Positions 36,199 to 45,101 of a stretch of 64,000 nucleotides of DNA are shown one piece after another; within the stretch, counting starts at the first letter, position 1, and each line of letters opens with the position of its first letter. Where the stretch lies: contig NZ_JAJAVC010000004.1 of the NCBI RefSeq assembly GCF_020532725.1, positions 124,001-188,000 on the forward strand, read 5' to 3'. The translations under genes were made by a program, and so were the position numbers. Source of the DNA: Methylobacillus arboreus (GTDB lineage Bacteria > Pseudomonadota > Gammaproteobacteria > Burkholderiales > Methylophilaceae). A model generated the notes under the pieces. That model did not search any database, was not told the origin of the DNA, and saw only the letters and a list, made by a program, of their open reading frames with translations.

Positions 36199-37266
36199 CT
36201 GTGGGTTAGCCTGAGCCTGGTTCCCGGCCTGGGCGGGCAGGGCCTGTGCCAATTGCTGGCTGCATTTGGTTCCCCTGAGCAGGTTTACAGCGCCAGCAGG
36301 CAACGCCTGCGCGATATTGTCCCAGACGCCGTGGCAAGCGCGATTGCGGCGGGGCCTGACCTGGAGTTGCAAGCTTCAGCTTCAGCCTGGTTGCAACAAG
36401 TGGGCAATCATCTAGTCACCCTTGCTGATGCAAGTTATCCCCAATCCCTGCTGGATATTCCTAATCCACCACCCTTGCTGTATGCCAAGGGCAATCCGGA
36501 TTTGTTGAATATGCCATCGATTGCGGTTGTCGGCAGCCGCAATGCCAGCCCGCAGGGCGAGAAAAACGCCGAGGAATTTTCCGCGGCCTTGAGCCTGCAT
36601 GGCTTATGCATTGTCAGCGGAATGGCATTGGGCATAGATGGGGCAGCGCATCGTGGCGCCTTGCAGGCGGGCGGGCGCACGATTGCCGTGGTTGGCACTG
36701 GCCTGGATATAGTCTACCCCGCACGGCATCGTGCGCTGGCCCACCAGATTGCCGAGCATGGCCTGATTGTGTCCGAGTTTGCGCTGGGTACGCCTTCGCG
36801 TGCGCAGAATTTCCCGCGCAGGAATCGCATTATCAGTGGCCTGAGCCAAGGCTGCCTGGTAATAGAGGCCAACTTGCAGAGCGGCTCTCTGATTACCGCG
36901 CGCCTGGCTGCGGAACAGGGGAGGGAGGTGTTTGCGATTCCCGGTTCCATCCACTCCCCGCTGGCGAAGGGATGCCATCAACTCATCAAGCAAGGCGCCA
37001 AGCTGGTGGAAAGCATGCAGGATATTCTGGACGAGATGAAAATTCCTCTAATGCCAGTTCCTGCTGTTGAAGTGCCAGTGGACGAGGGGGCCGTAAGTGA
37101 GCAAAATCCGCTTATTGAGGCCCTGGGTTATGACCCGGTAAGCCTGGATACGCTGGCAGCAAGAAGCGGCTTGACGACCGAACGCCTTTCCGCCATGCTG
37201 TTGGTGCTGGAGTTGGAAGGTAAGATAACCTCTCTACCGGGAGGGCGTTTCCAGCGCATCGCCTAA
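36199..37266 (+). CDS. dprA: DNA-processing protein DprA, start codon uncertain
   Basis: DprA binds incoming single-stranded DNA and loads RecA during transformation. Homology runs from SLSLVPGLGGQG near the start through the Rossmann-like core VGSRNASPQGEKN, SGMALGIDGAAHRGAL, and NFPRRNRIISGL, to a winged-helix end (LDTLAARSGLTTERL). In this frame no ATG, GTG or early TTG precedes the conserved N-terminus; the first TTG is 36253, inside it. I used CTG 36199. One missing G between the two ATGs at 36185-36190 would give MDEAGLWVSLS, a natural start, so a 1-nt deletion is likely. Confidence 0.88.
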   Translation: MWVSLSLVPGLGGQGLCQLLAAFGSPEQVYSASRQRLRDIVPDAVASAIAAGPDLELQASASAWLQQVGNHLVTLADASYPQSLLDIPNPPPLLYAKGNPDLLNMPSIAVVGSRNASPQGEKNAEEFSAALSLHGLCIVSGMALGIDGAAHRGALQAGGRTIAVVGTGLDIVYPARHRALAHQIAEHGLIVSEFALGTPSRAQNFPRRNRIISGLSQGCLVIEANLQSGSLITARLAAEQGREVFAIPGSIHSPLAKGCHQLIKQGAKLVESMQDILDEMKIPLMPVPAVEVPVDEGAVSEQNPLIEALGYDPVSLDTLAARSGLTTERLSAMLLVLELEGKITSLPGGRFQRIA

Positions 37267-37364
37267 TTCTGTGAACAATATCAACACAACACAATGGCGA
37301 TTCTTAACTGCCAAGTGAGTGGATATATTACAGGATCGCCCGGGTCATTTTGATTGGGGAATGT

Positions 37365-37820
37365 ATGTTCGAAGTCCTGGTGTATATGTTTGAAAACTAC
37401 TTTGAGTCAGATATCCATCCCGACCACGATACACTTTCTAAAGAATTATTCGCAGCTGGTTTCGACCAAGAAGATATTAAGGGCGCTTTCGATTGGTACA
37501 GTGCTCTGGAAGCCATGTCTGGAGGTGATGAGCCCCAGATAGGCAGCAGTCTGGGGCTCCGTGTTTACAACGAAGCCGAAACCAAAAAGATCACCAGTGA
37601 CAGCCTGAGTTTCATGATATTCCTTGAGCAGGCCAAGGTGTTGAACTCAGCTCAGCGTGAGCTGGTGATAGACCGGGCGATGGCCTTGCCACAGACTGAA
37701 ATCGGCCTTGAAGAAATACGCTGGATTGTGCTGATGGCCTTGTGGAACCAGGACAAGGCGAGTGACTATCTCTTTGTCGAGGACGCAATGTTCAACGACA
37801 ACCGTTCGACCTTGCACTAA
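37365..37820 (+). CDS. smg: Smg family protein (DUF494)
   Basis: This 151-residue acidic protein matches Smg/DUF494: MFEVLVYMFENYFES at the N-terminus, then AAGFDQEDIKGAFDWYSAL and the C-terminal IVLMALWNQ. The gene regularly follows dprA in proteobacteria. The molecular role is unknown. ATG 37365, with GGGGA upstream, is the start that matches the family; a longer frame from 37350 lacks support. It converges with metF. Confidence 0.85.
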   Translation: MFEVLVYMFENYFESDIHPDHDTLSKELFAAGFDQEDIKGAFDWYSALEAMSGGDEPQIGSSLGLRVYNEAETKKITSDSLSFMIFLEQAKVLNSAQRELVIDRAMALPQTEIGLEEIRWIVLMALWNQDKASDYLFVEDAMFNDNRSTLH

Positions 37821-37862
37821 GCGCGAGACGAATGTTTGCCCCGGCGGGTCGTCCGGCTTGCC

Positions 37863-37885
37863 GGGAACAGGATTATTCCTGTCCC
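37863..37885. other. Hairpin over the metF stop codon
   Basis: GGGAACAGG, loop ATTATT, CCTGTCCC: a near-perfect stem with one bulge. The metF stop codon falls inside the loop. It lies between the convergent smg and metF genes and could end transcripts from both sides, although no T-run follows. Confidence 0.4.
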
Positions 37886-38715
37886 GCGCCCAATTGCTCC
37901 AGAATGGAACTGATAGTGCCAGCCTGGTTCAATGTGTAGAAATGCAGGCCGGGGGCGCCGCCAGCGAGCAATTGCTCACATAAGTCTTCCACCACTTCCG
38001 CGCCGAACGCGCGCAGGGAGGCAAGGTCGTCGCCATAGTCCTGCAGCCTCAATCTCAACCAGCGGGGGATTTCCGCCCCGCACACACTGGAAAAACGCGC
38101 GAGCTGGGTGAAGTTGTAGATCGGCATGATGCCGGGCACGATGGGAATGGTAATGCCCAGTTTTTCGCATTGATCCAAAAAGTGGAAATAGGCGTCAGCA
38201 TTATAGAAATATTGCGTGATGGCGGCATTGGCGCCCGCGTCTACTTTCTGCTTGAAATGCTTGAGGTCAGCGCCTGGCGACGATGATTCCGGATGAAACT
38301 CCGGATAGGCCGCCACTTCAATCTGGAACAAGTCCCCTGTCTCTTCGCGGATGAAGGCTACCAGCTCGCTGGCATAACGGAAATCACCGCTGCTGACCTC
38401 GCCGGAAGGTATATCGCCGCGCAGTGCCACCAGGCGCCTAATGCCTTGTTGCTTGTACTGTGCCAGCAGTGTGCGAATTTCTGCTTTGTCCGATGAGATG
38501 CAAGAAAGATGGGGTGCACCTTCATAACCTGCCTGCTGGATATCAAGCACGGTTTCAAGCGTGCGGTCGCGGGTGGAACCGCCTGCACCAAAGGTAACTG
38601 AAAAGAATTTTGGCGAAAACCCGGCAAGCTGGTCGCGTGCGCTACGCAGCTTTGCCATGCCTTCTACCGTCTTGGGCGGGAAAAATTCAAAACTGATAAC
38701 AGGAGCAGCGTTCAT
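37873..38715 (-). CDS. metF: 5,10-methylenetetrahydrofolate reductase
   Basis: MetF reduces methylene-THF to methyl-THF, which supplies the methyl group for methionine. The 280-residue product starts VISFEFFPPKTVEGMAKL and has FFSVTFGAGGSTRDRT, the family's flavin and folate region, then LVALRGDIPSGE, AAYPEFHPES and QYFYNADAYFHFLDQC. It is the last gene of the ahcY-holin-metF cluster, 24 nt after the holin-like gene. The three genes may share the ahcY promoter and riboswitch. Confidence 0.95.
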   Translation of the reverse strand: MNAAPVISFEFFPPKTVEGMAKLRSARDQLAGFSPKFFSVTFGAGGSTRDRTLETVLDIQQAGYEGAPHLSCISSDKAEIRTLLAQYKQQGIRRLVALRGDIPSGEVSSGDFRYASELVAFIREETGDLFQIEVAAYPEFHPESSSPGADLKHFKQKVDAGANAAITQYFYNADAYFHFLDQCEKLGITIPIVPGIMPIYNFTQLARFSSVCGAEIPRWLRLRLQDYGDDLASLRAFGAEVVEDLCEQLLAGGAPGLHFYTLNQAGTISSILEQLGAGQE

Positions 38716-38739
38716 TTAAAACCCATTGCAAATGCGGTG

Positions 38740-39087
38740 TTAATCTTTGGTGCCCAATATCAGGGCAATCAGTGCCCAGGAAATCAGGCTGTAGAGAATG
38801 GCGCCTAGAATGCCGGCAAGCAGGCTTTGCACTTCAAAACCATGCAGGATATGGCCAACGAAGAAGAACAGCAGGCCATTGATGACCAATAGAAACAGAC
38901 CTAAAGTCAGCACGGTGACTGGCAATGTCAGGATGACCAGCACTGGGCGGATCAGCATGTTGACCAGGCCGATCACTGCCGCGGCAAGCAGGGCGCTTCC
39001 CAACCCGGATACATGGATGGAAGGAACGACATAAGCCACTGCAAGCAGGGCCAGGGCATTGAGCAACCACACAATCAAGAGCTTCAT
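38740..39087 (-). CDS. Holin-4-superfamily small membrane protein
   Basis: A 115-residue protein with four hydrophobic segments, starting MKLLIVWLLNALALLAVAYVVP and containing VIGLVNMLIRPVLVILTLPVTVLTLGLFLLVINGLLFF. It belongs to the phage-holin-like family (PF04020 type), which is found next to ahcY and metF in many betaproteobacteria. It has no sign of phage origin here and its function is unknown. A longer frame upstream reads through a hairpin region and is unlikely. Confidence 0.8.
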   Translation of the reverse strand: MKLLIVWLLNALALLAVAYVVPSIHVSGLGSALLAAAVIGLVNMLIRPVLVILTLPVTVLTLGLFLLVINGLLFFFVGHILHGFEVQSLLAGILGAILYSLISWALIALILGTKD

Positions 39088-39108
39088 CTTGCTATTCTCC
39101 TTGAATAT

Positions 39109-39125
39109 GCCCGGTCTTGCCGGGC
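39109..39125 (-). other. Small hairpin before the holin-like gene
   Basis: GCCCGG, loop TCTTG, CCGGGC: a 6-nt perfect stem, next to a second longer stem at 39146-39168. Together they may form a partial terminator or an mRNA-processing site between ahcY and the downstream genes. Confidence 0.35.
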
Positions 39126-39145
39126 TGGTTAGGTTATCTACATAA

Positions 39146-39168
39146 ATGCCCGGCGGTGAGCCGGGCAT
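39146..39168 (-). terminator. Strong hairpin after ahcY, possible attenuating terminator
   Basis: ATGCCCGGC, loop of 5, GCCGGGCAT: nine pairs without mismatch, starting 5 nt after the ahcY stop codon. There is no T-run on the minus strand, so it may only partly stop transcription or protect the ahcY message end. Confidence 0.4.
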
Positions 39169-39173
39169 CATGC

Positions 39174-40583
39174 TTAGTAGCGATAGTGCTCTGGCTTAAA
39201 CGGGCCGTACTTGTCCACGCCGATGTAAGCTGCCTGCTCATCGGTCAGCGTGGTTAGTTGCGCGTTGAGTTTTTTCAGTTGCAACAGGGCCACTTTTTCG
39301 TCCAGATGCTTGGGTAGAGTATAAACCCCGACAGGATACTTGGCAGTATTGGCAAACAACTCGATCTGGGCAATCGTCTGGTTGGCAAACGAGGAGCTCA
39401 TGACATAGCTGGGGTGGCCGGTGCCGCAGCCGAGGTTGACCAGCCTGCCCTTGGCCAGCAGGATGATGCGTTTTCCGTCTGGGAAGATCACATGGTCGAC
39501 CTGCGGCTTGATTTCTTCCCACTGGTATTTCTCGATCGAGGCGACATCGATTTCATTGTCAAAGTGGCCGATATTGCAGACGATGGCCTGATTCTTCATC
39601 TTGAGCATATGCTCATGGTTGATGACATGGTAGTTGCCGGTAGCGGTCACAAAGATATCGCCATGCTCGGCAGCATAATCCATGGTGACGACGCGGTAGC
39701 CTTCCATTGCTGCTTGCAATGCGCAGATCGGGTCGATTTCGGTGACCCATACCTGGGCAGATAGCGCACGCAACGCCTGTGCCGAACCCTTGCCCACATC
39801 GCCATAACCGGCGACAACGGCGATCTTGCCGGCCACCATCACGTCAGTTGCGCGCTTGATGCCGTCTACCAAGGATTCACGGCAGCCGTAAAGGTTGTCG
39901 AACTTGGACTTGGTGACGGAGTCGTTGACGTTGATGGCAGGGAATGCCAGCCTGCCTTCCTTGTGCATCTGGTAGAGACGGTGCACGCCGGTCGTGGTTT
40001 CTTCGGTCACACCCAGGATCTTGGACAGGCGTGTGGAATACCACTTGTCGTCTTGCTCGAGCTTGGCCTTGATAGCCTTGAACAGGCTGGTTTCTTCCTC
40101 GCTGGCCGGGTGGTTGAGGATGGTGGCATCGGCTTCCGCGCGGCTACCCAGGTGCAGCAGCAGTGTGGCATCGCCGCCATCGTCGAGGATCATGTTGCTG
40201 TAGCCGCCATCCGGCCACTCGAAGATGCGATGGGTGTATTCCCAGTATTCATCCAGGGTTTCGCCCTTGACTGCAAATACAGGAATCTCCTGTGCTGCGA
40301 TTGCGGCGGCGGCATGGTCCTGGGTCGAATAGATGTTGCAGGAGGCCCAGCGTACTTCCGCACCCAAGTCGCGCAGGGTTTCAATCAGCACGGCAGTCTG
40401 GATGGTCATGTGCAGGGAGCCGGTAATGCGCGCACCGCGCAGGGGCTTGGTGGTCGCGAATTCTTCACGGATTGCCATGAGGCCCGGCATTTCGGTTTCG
40501 GCAATTGCGATTTCCTTGCGGCCCCATTCAGCCAGGTTGATGTCGGCAACGATATAGTCTTGGGTGTCAGCCACAGTATTCAT
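39174..40583 (-). CDS. ahcY: S-adenosylhomocysteine hydrolase
   Basis: AhcY splits S-adenosylhomocysteine to adenosine and homocysteine, which removes the inhibitor of all SAM methyltransferases. The 469-residue protein carries [18 protein letters not shown] near the N-terminus, [20 protein letters not shown] for substrate binding, and the NAD site [16 protein letters not shown]; the C-terminus [12 protein letters not shown] is the typical SAHase end. Its expression should rise with SAH through the riboswitch directly upstream. Methylotrophs and methylation-heavy cells depend on it. Confidence 0.96.
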   Translation of the reverse strand: MNTVADTQDYIVADINLAEWGRKEIAIAETEMPGLMAIREEFATTKPLRGARITGSLHMTIQTAVLIETLRDLGAEVRWASCNIYSTQDHAAAAIAAQEIPVFAVKGETLDEYWEYTHRIFEWPDGGYSNMILDDGGDATLLLHLGSRAEADATILNHPASEEETSLFKAIKAKLEQDDKWYSTRLSKILGVTEETTTGVHRLYQMHKEGRLAFPAINVNDSVTKSKFDNLYGCRESLVDGIKRATDVMVAGKIAVVAGYGDVGKGSAQALRALSAQVWVTEIDPICALQAAMEGYRVVTMDYAAEHGDIFVTATGNYHVINHEHMLKMKNQAIVCNIGHFDNEIDVASIEKYQWEEIKPQVDHVIFPDGKRIILLAKGRLVNLGCGTGHPSYVMSSSFANQTIAQIELFANTAKYPVGVYTLPKHLDEKVALLQLKKLNAQLTTLTDEQAAYIGVDKYGPFKPEHYRY

Positions 40584-40705
40584 CCTTTAAAACGTTAAAC
40601 GACGCGGGCGCTTGAATGTCCGCGTGGAATGTGCGACCAGTGGGAAGAGGGCGAGACTTGAGTTCGCGACGTTTCACCATCTTCATGACCGGTACGTGTC
40701 AATCT

Positions 40706-40781
40706 GGTGAACGCCGTTTACGCAGCGTGTGCTGCGTCAACCGAGCCTAGGGATGGTTTCCGTCCTTGCAACGTTCCTCGG
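40706..40781 (-). promoter_or_regulatory. SAH riboswitch in the ahcY leader
   Basis: On the minus strand the leader reads CCGAGGAACGTTGC (40781-40768), then a variable arm, then GGCTCGG (to 40741), and ends AACGGCGTTCACC (to 40706). This matches the consensus of the SAH riboswitch: the CCGAG...CTCGG stem (P1-like), the conserved GAGGA-C-TTGC core, and the AACGGCGTTCACC segment. The element senses S-adenosylhomocysteine and turns on ahcY. It lies 123 nt before the ahcY start, after the promoter at 40792-40821. An inverted repeat, GACGCAGC..GCTGCGT, forms the variable arm. Confidence 0.9.
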
Positions 40782-40791
40782 TAGAGGCGGT

Positions 40792-40821
40792 ATTATAGTG
40801 TTGTTGCCGTGGGTATGTCAC
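40792..40821 (-). promoter_or_regulatory. Promoter of the ahcY riboswitch transcript
   Basis: Minus strand: -35 GTGACA (40821-40816), 18-nt spacer, -10 TATAAT (40797-40792). Transcription would start near 40785, just before the conserved CCGAGG of the riboswitch. This is a near-consensus sigma-70 promoter in an otherwise empty gap. Confidence 0.75.
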
Positions 40822-40849
40822 TACCTGGTGTCTGCTGGTGCGGCAGCGA

Positions 40850-42055
40850 TCAGGAAGGGAGTGCGCCACCTGTCCAGAGTTGGTTGAGGCTGGGGAAGTT
40901 CCAGTCTTCCGGGTTCTCGATTGCCACGATATGTTCCTTGCTGCCTGGTTGGGCAAGGTTGATGATTTCCGGCATTATGTGGGTGCCGGACTTGGTGGAA
41001 AAAAATACCTTGACCTTTGGTTTGAGCAGGAACGCCGGATTGTTGTCCACAACGACACCTATGCGCCCAGACTCAAGGCGTACCAGAGAGCCAATCGGGT
41101 AGATGCCGAGGCTTTTTACAAATGCCTGGAAAATCTGGGTGTCAATGTGGTCGTCTGTCCATTCTGCCATCCTGCGCAAGGCATCAGCCGGATGCCAGCC
41201 TTTGCGATAGATCCGGTCCGAAGTAACGGCGTCATAGACATCACAAATTGTCCCCATGCGTGCATAAGTGCTGATTTTGTCGCCGGCCAGCTGGTATGGA
41301 TAGCCAGTGCCATTAATCTTTTCGTGGTGATGCAGGCACACATCGAGCACGATGGGATGAATATTGGCAGAAGCGGATAGCAGGGTATGCCCTGCTTCCG
41401 GGTGATCCCTGACTATTGCAAACTCTGCGTCTGTCAATTTGCCCGGCTTGTTGATGATGTCCATCGGGATTTCCATCTTGCCGATATCATGGAGCAGGCC
41501 GGCAAGACCACAGAGGCGTATTTCTTCTTCATCCATGTCCATTTGTATTGCCAACGCGATCATGAGCCCGCATACCGCGACTGAGTGCATGTAGGTATAG
41601 TCGTCGTAGCTTTTGAGCCGGGCCAGGCTGATGAGCGCGCCAGGGTTGCGGCTGACGGAGGAGGAAATTTCATTGACCAGTGACATGGCTTGGTTGCTAT
41701 CCACGGCACGACTCAGTCGTGCCTCCTGGAACATATGCTTTACTTCGCGGTTGGCATTGGCACAGATGCGCGCGGCCTGTTCCAGTTCTTCAGCGATGTC
41801 TACCTTGCACGGTGCGCGTGACGGTGTGGTGGATGGCGTGTGGGTTGTCTTTACTTTTGCTGCCGGTGCGACATCAACCCCTTTGCTGGTGTCGATGATG
41901 ACTTCGCTCACACCGCTATGGATGAGGTTGTCTATTTCAGACTGGTCGGAAATAAGAAAGGCGTTGCGCCAGAATGGATGATGAATCCAGGATACATCCA
42001 GTTTGTGCAGGAACATGCCAATGCGAAGCTGGCTGACAGATATTTTCTTCAGCAT
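40850..42055 (-). CDS. HD-GYP domain phosphodiesterase with DUF3391
   Basis: A 401-residue protein with an N-terminal DUF3391 region (SVSQLRIGMFLHKLDVSWIHHPF) and a C-terminal HD-GYP domain with LAGLLHDIGKMEIPMDIINKPGKL and VCLHHHEKINGTGYPYQLAGDKISTYARM. HD-GYP enzymes degrade cyclic di-GMP to GMP or pGpG, controlling motility and biofilm. The HD pair and the GYP motif (GTGYP) are present, so activity is plausible. It stands between metK and the ahcY promoter, on the same strand as both. It is not part of the methyl cycle. Confidence 0.88.
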   Translation of the reverse strand: MLKKISVSQLRIGMFLHKLDVSWIHHPFWRNAFLISDQSEIDNLIHSGVSEVIIDTSKGVDVAPAAKVKTTHTPSTTPSRAPCKVDIAEELEQAARICANANREVKHMFQEARLSRAVDSNQAMSLVNEISSSVSRNPGALISLARLKSYDDYTYMHSVAVCGLMIALAIQMDMDEEEIRLCGLAGLLHDIGKMEIPMDIINKPGKLTDAEFAIVRDHPEAGHTLLSASANIHPIVLDVCLHHHEKINGTGYPYQLAGDKISTYARMGTICDVYDAVTSDRIYRKGWHPADALRRMAEWTDDHIDTQIFQAFVKSLGIYPIGSLVRLESGRIGVVVDNNPAFLLKPKVKVFFSTKSGTHIMPEIINLAQPGSKEHIVAIENPEDWNFPSLNQLWTGGALPS

Positions 42056-42092
42056 TTCTGATACCAGCTTTCACATTGGCAGGGGTTTGCAG

Positions 42093-43256
42093 TTAAATGC
42101 CTGCGGCTGCGCGTAGCTCTGCCGCCTTGTCGGCAGCTTCCCAGGTAAATTCCGGTTCGTCACGGCCAAAGTGGCCGTAGGCCGCAGTCTTGGAGTAGAT
42201 CGGGCGCAGCAAGTCCAGCATTTTCACGATGCCCTTGGGGCGCAGGTCAAAGTGGTCTAGCACCAATTGCGTCAGGACTTCGTTGGGTACCTTGCCTGTG
42301 CCATAGGTTTCCACCATGACGCTGGTTGGTTTTGCTACGCCGATGGCGTAGGAAACCTGTACCAGGCAGCGGGAGGCGAGGCCTGCTGCCACGATGTTCT
42401 TGGCAACATAACGGCCGGCATAGGCAGCGGAACGGTCCACTTTGGAAGGGTCCTTGCCGGAGAATGCGCCGCCGCCATGTGGCGCCGCGCCGCCGTAGGT
42501 GTCGACAATGATCTTGCGCCCGGTGAGGCCGCAATCGCCTTGCGGGCCGCCGATGACAAAACGGCCAGTCGGGTTGACCAAGAACTTGATGTCGCCCTTG
42601 ATCAGTTCCTGCGGCAGCGACGGCTTGATGATTTCCTCAATCACCCCCTCGCGCACTTGTTCCAGCGTGATGTCAGGCGAGTGCTGGGTAGAAATCAGTA
42701 CGGTATCAATCTTGTACGGCTTGCCATCTACATACTGGACAGTGACCTGGCTTTTTGCATCCGGACGCAGCCAAGGGAGGCGGCTATCCTTGCGCAACTG
42801 GGATTGACGCTCCACCAGGCGGTGCGACAGCCAGATTGGCAAAGGCATCAACTGCGCGGTCTCATCGCAGGCATAGCCAAACATCAGGCCCTGGTCGCCT
42901 GCGCCCTGATCCAGCGGATCGTCATTGGCATTGTCAACGCCTTGTGCGATATCCGGCGATTGCTTGTCATAGGCAACCAGCACAGCGCAACTTTTGTGGT
43001 CTATGCCGTAGTCGGCATTGTCGTAGCCGATGCGCTTGATGGTGTCGCGCGCAACCTTGATGTAATCGACATTGGCAGTAGTCGTGATTTCGCCTGCCAG
43101 CACGACCAAGCCTGTATTGGTCAAAGTTTCCGCTGCCACGCGCGCAGTAGGATCTTGTTCGAGGATGGCATCCAGAATGCTGTCCGAGACCTGGTCGGCG
43201 ACCTTGTCGGGATGGCCTTCGGATACGGATTCGGATGTAAATAGGTATTCGCTCAT
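42093..43256 (-). CDS. metK: S-adenosylmethionine synthetase
   Basis: MetK makes SAM from methionine and ATP. The 387-residue enzyme starts [24 protein letters not shown] (ATP and Mg site), continues with [16 protein letters not shown], then [21 protein letters not shown] and [20 protein letters not shown], all classical MetK motifs. ATG 43256, after CAGGAG, is preferred to the frame that starts at 43274. SAM made here feeds methyltransferases whose product SAH is handled by AhcY nearby. It diverges from the acyltransferase gene. Confidence 0.96.
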   Translation of the reverse strand: MSEYLFTSESVSEGHPDKVADQVSDSILDAILEQDPTARVAAETLTNTGLVVLAGEITTTANVDYIKVARDTIKRIGYDNADYGIDHKSCAVLVAYDKQSPDIAQGVDNANDDPLDQGAGDQGLMFGYACDETAQLMPLPIWLSHRLVERQSQLRKDSRLPWLRPDAKSQVTVQYVDGKPYKIDTVLISTQHSPDITLEQVREGVIEEIIKPSLPQELIKGDIKFLVNPTGRFVIGGPQGDCGLTGRKIIVDTYGGAAPHGGGAFSGKDPSKVDRSAAYAGRYVAKNIVAAGLASRCLVQVSYAIGVAKPTSVMVETYGTGKVPNEVLTQLVLDHFDLRPKGIVKMLDLLRPIYSKTAAYGHFGRDEPEFTWEAADKAAELRAAAGI

Positions 43257-43327
43257 GAGCTCCTGCCAAATCAATTATGCAAAAGGTTGTTAGAATAGCA
43301 AAATCATGATGTTTCAAAAAGAAGTAC

Positions 43328-44176
43328 ATGCTTAAAGCATTATTACGCATCCTGGCAGTGCTGCCTTTGCCATTGATCAATGGCATTGGCGTGCTGGCTG
43401 GCTGGGGATTTTATTTTTTTTCCCAGAAAATACTACGGCGCACCCGTAAAAACCTCAATATTGTCGGTCTTGCACAGACGCCTGCCGATTATCGCGCGTT
43501 GGTGCGCCAAAGCGTCATAGAAACAGGCAAGGGGCTGATCGAGACATTCGCCATCTGGTTCCGCCCGCAAGCGCGCGTGCTGCCTTGGGTGAAAGAGTGC
43601 CATGGCTGGGAACATGTGGAAGCGGCTCAGGCGCAAGGGCAAGGCATCATTTTCCTGACACCGCACCTGGGGTGCTACGAAATCACGGCCTTGTATTACG
43701 CTGCCCGGCACCCGATTACGGTGTTGTATCGTCCGGCCCGCCAGCAATGGCTTGCGCCCTTGATTGACGAAGGCCGCAATCGCAGCCAGATCAAGCAGGC
43801 GCCTACCAACTTGAGTGGGGTGCGCAGTTTGCTCAAGGCCTTGAAGCAGGGGGAGGCGATTGGCATTCTGCCGGACCAGGTGCCCGAGTTTGGCGAGGGC
43901 GCTTGGGCGGATTTTTTCGGCTCACCGGCTTATACCATGACACTGGTGGGCAAACTGGCAGACACTTCCGGCGCAAGGGTATTGCTGGCGTTTGGCGAGC
44001 GTTTGGCATGGGGCCGTGGCTATGTGATTCATATCCGACCGTTGGAGCTGGAGCCGACGCCAGCCAATATTAATCAGGGAATTGAGCAATTGGTCAGGCT
44101 ATGCCCGGAGCAGTATCTCTGGAGCTACCGCAGGTTCAAACAGCCCAAGCCGCACGGCAAGGCAAACAATCCTTGA
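43328..44176 (+). CDS. Lipid A biosynthesis (HtrB/LpxL-type) acyltransferase
   Basis: A 282-residue inner-membrane-associated protein of the HtrB/LpxL/LpxM family, which adds secondary acyl chains to Kdo2-lipid IVA. The N-terminal membrane helix (AVLPLPLINGIGVLAGWGFYFF) is followed by the catalytic HX4(D/E) motif as HLGCYE, then LYRPARQQWLAPLIDEGR, GVRSLLKALKQGEAIGILPDQVP and a C-terminal LWSYRRFKQPK. Whether it is LpxL or LpxM cannot be told. It sits with dapF, DUF484 and xerC in the usual betaproteobacterial order. Confidence 0.88.
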   Translation: MLKALLRILAVLPLPLINGIGVLAGWGFYFFSQKILRRTRKNLNIVGLAQTPADYRALVRQSVIETGKGLIETFAIWFRPQARVLPWVKECHGWEHVEAAQAQGQGIIFLTPHLGCYEITALYYAARHPITVLYRPARQQWLAPLIDEGRNRSQIKQAPTNLSGVRSLLKALKQGEAIGILPDQVPEFGEGAWADFFGSPAYTMTLVGKLADTSGARVLLAFGERLAWGRGYVIHIRPLELEPTPANINQGIEQLVRLCPEQYLWSYRRFKQPKPHGKANNP

Positions 44177-44241
44177 TCAATACTTCATAGATTAATAGCG
44201 ATCGCCTAGAATAGGTCGATGGCCCCAGTTCAAGAAAATAT

Positions 44242-45072
44242 ATGAAACTCACTTTTACCAAGATGCAGGGCATAGGCAACGATTTTGTTGTGGTTGACGG
44301 CTATAGCACGCCAGTCAATCTTGATGCGGCCGCCATCCGTCGCCTGGCAGACCGTCACTTCGGCGTCGGGTTCGACCAATTGCTGCTGGTGGAGCGGCCC
44401 ACTGTGGCAGGTGCCGATTTTCGCTACCGTATCTTCAATGCCGATGGCGGCGAAGTGGAACAATGTGGCAATGGCGCGCGTTGCTTTGTCCGTTTTGTTC
44501 ACGACAAGGCGTTGACCGGCAAGCAGGAAATTCGCGTGGAAACGGCGCGCGGCATCATTCTGCCCAAACTTGAGGACAACGGGCTGGTCACGGTCAATAT
44601 GGGCGAGCCGCGTTTTCAGCCTGCCGAGATTCCTTTTGTCGCTGATGGGGAGAGTGTCACTTACCCCCTGTCATTGGAAAACCAGATGCTGGAAATTTCC
44701 ACTGTTTCCATGGGCAACCCGCATGCGGTGACTGTGGTGAGCGATGTGGAAACAGCACCCGTGGCGAGCCTTGGGCCTTTGGTCGAACATCATGCGCGTT
44801 TCCCCCAGCGGGTCAATGCCGGTTTCATGCAGGTGGTGGACGCACACCATATCCGCTTGCGCGTATTCGAGCGTGGCAGTGGTGAAACCCTGGCCTGTGG
44901 CACTGGCGCGTGTGCTGCTGTAGTAAGCGGCATCAGGCGCGGCTTGCTGCAATCCCCCGTCAGGGTCACGACACGTGGCGGCGAACTGACGATTGCCTGG
45001 GATGGCGGGCAGCAACCGGTTTTGATGACCGGCCCTGCAGAAACGGTATTTGAAGGCAGCATTGATATTTAA
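44242..45072 (+). CDS. dapF: Diaminopimelate epimerase
   Basis: DapF converts LL-diaminopimelate to meso-diaminopimelate for lysine and peptidoglycan. The 276-residue protein starts [20 protein letters not shown] and has the catalytic Cys75 in [16 protein letters not shown] and the second catalytic cysteine in [11 protein letters not shown]. Domains are in the usual order. It follows the acyltransferase gene after 65 nt and precedes DUF484 and xerC. Confidence 0.95.
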   Translation: MKLTFTKMQGIGNDFVVVDGYSTPVNLDAAAIRRLADRHFGVGFDQLLLVERPTVAGADFRYRIFNADGGEVEQCGNGARCFVRFVHDKALTGKQEIRVETARGIILPKLEDNGLVTVNMGEPRFQPAEIPFVADGESVTYPLSLENQMLEISTVSMGNPHAVTVVSDVETAPVASLGPLVEHHARFPQRVNAGFMQVVDAHHIRLRVFERGSGETLACGTGACAAVVSGIRRGLLQSPVRVTTRGGELTIAWDGGQQPVLMTGPAETVFEGSIDI

Positions 45073-45101
45073 CAGCCAAATGGCTATTGCAAGGAATCAG
45101 C

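Noticed and set aside
37840-37865. CCCGGC...GCCGGG stem between smg and metF as a terminator
   Set aside because: The loop is 14 nt and there is no T-run; the hairpin at 37863-37885 is a better candidate, and even that is weak.
44198-44205. GCGATCGC octamer between the acyltransferase gene and dapF
   Set aside because: It resembles the HIP1 repeat of cyanobacteria, but one copy in a G+C-rich betaproteobacterium is expected by chance.
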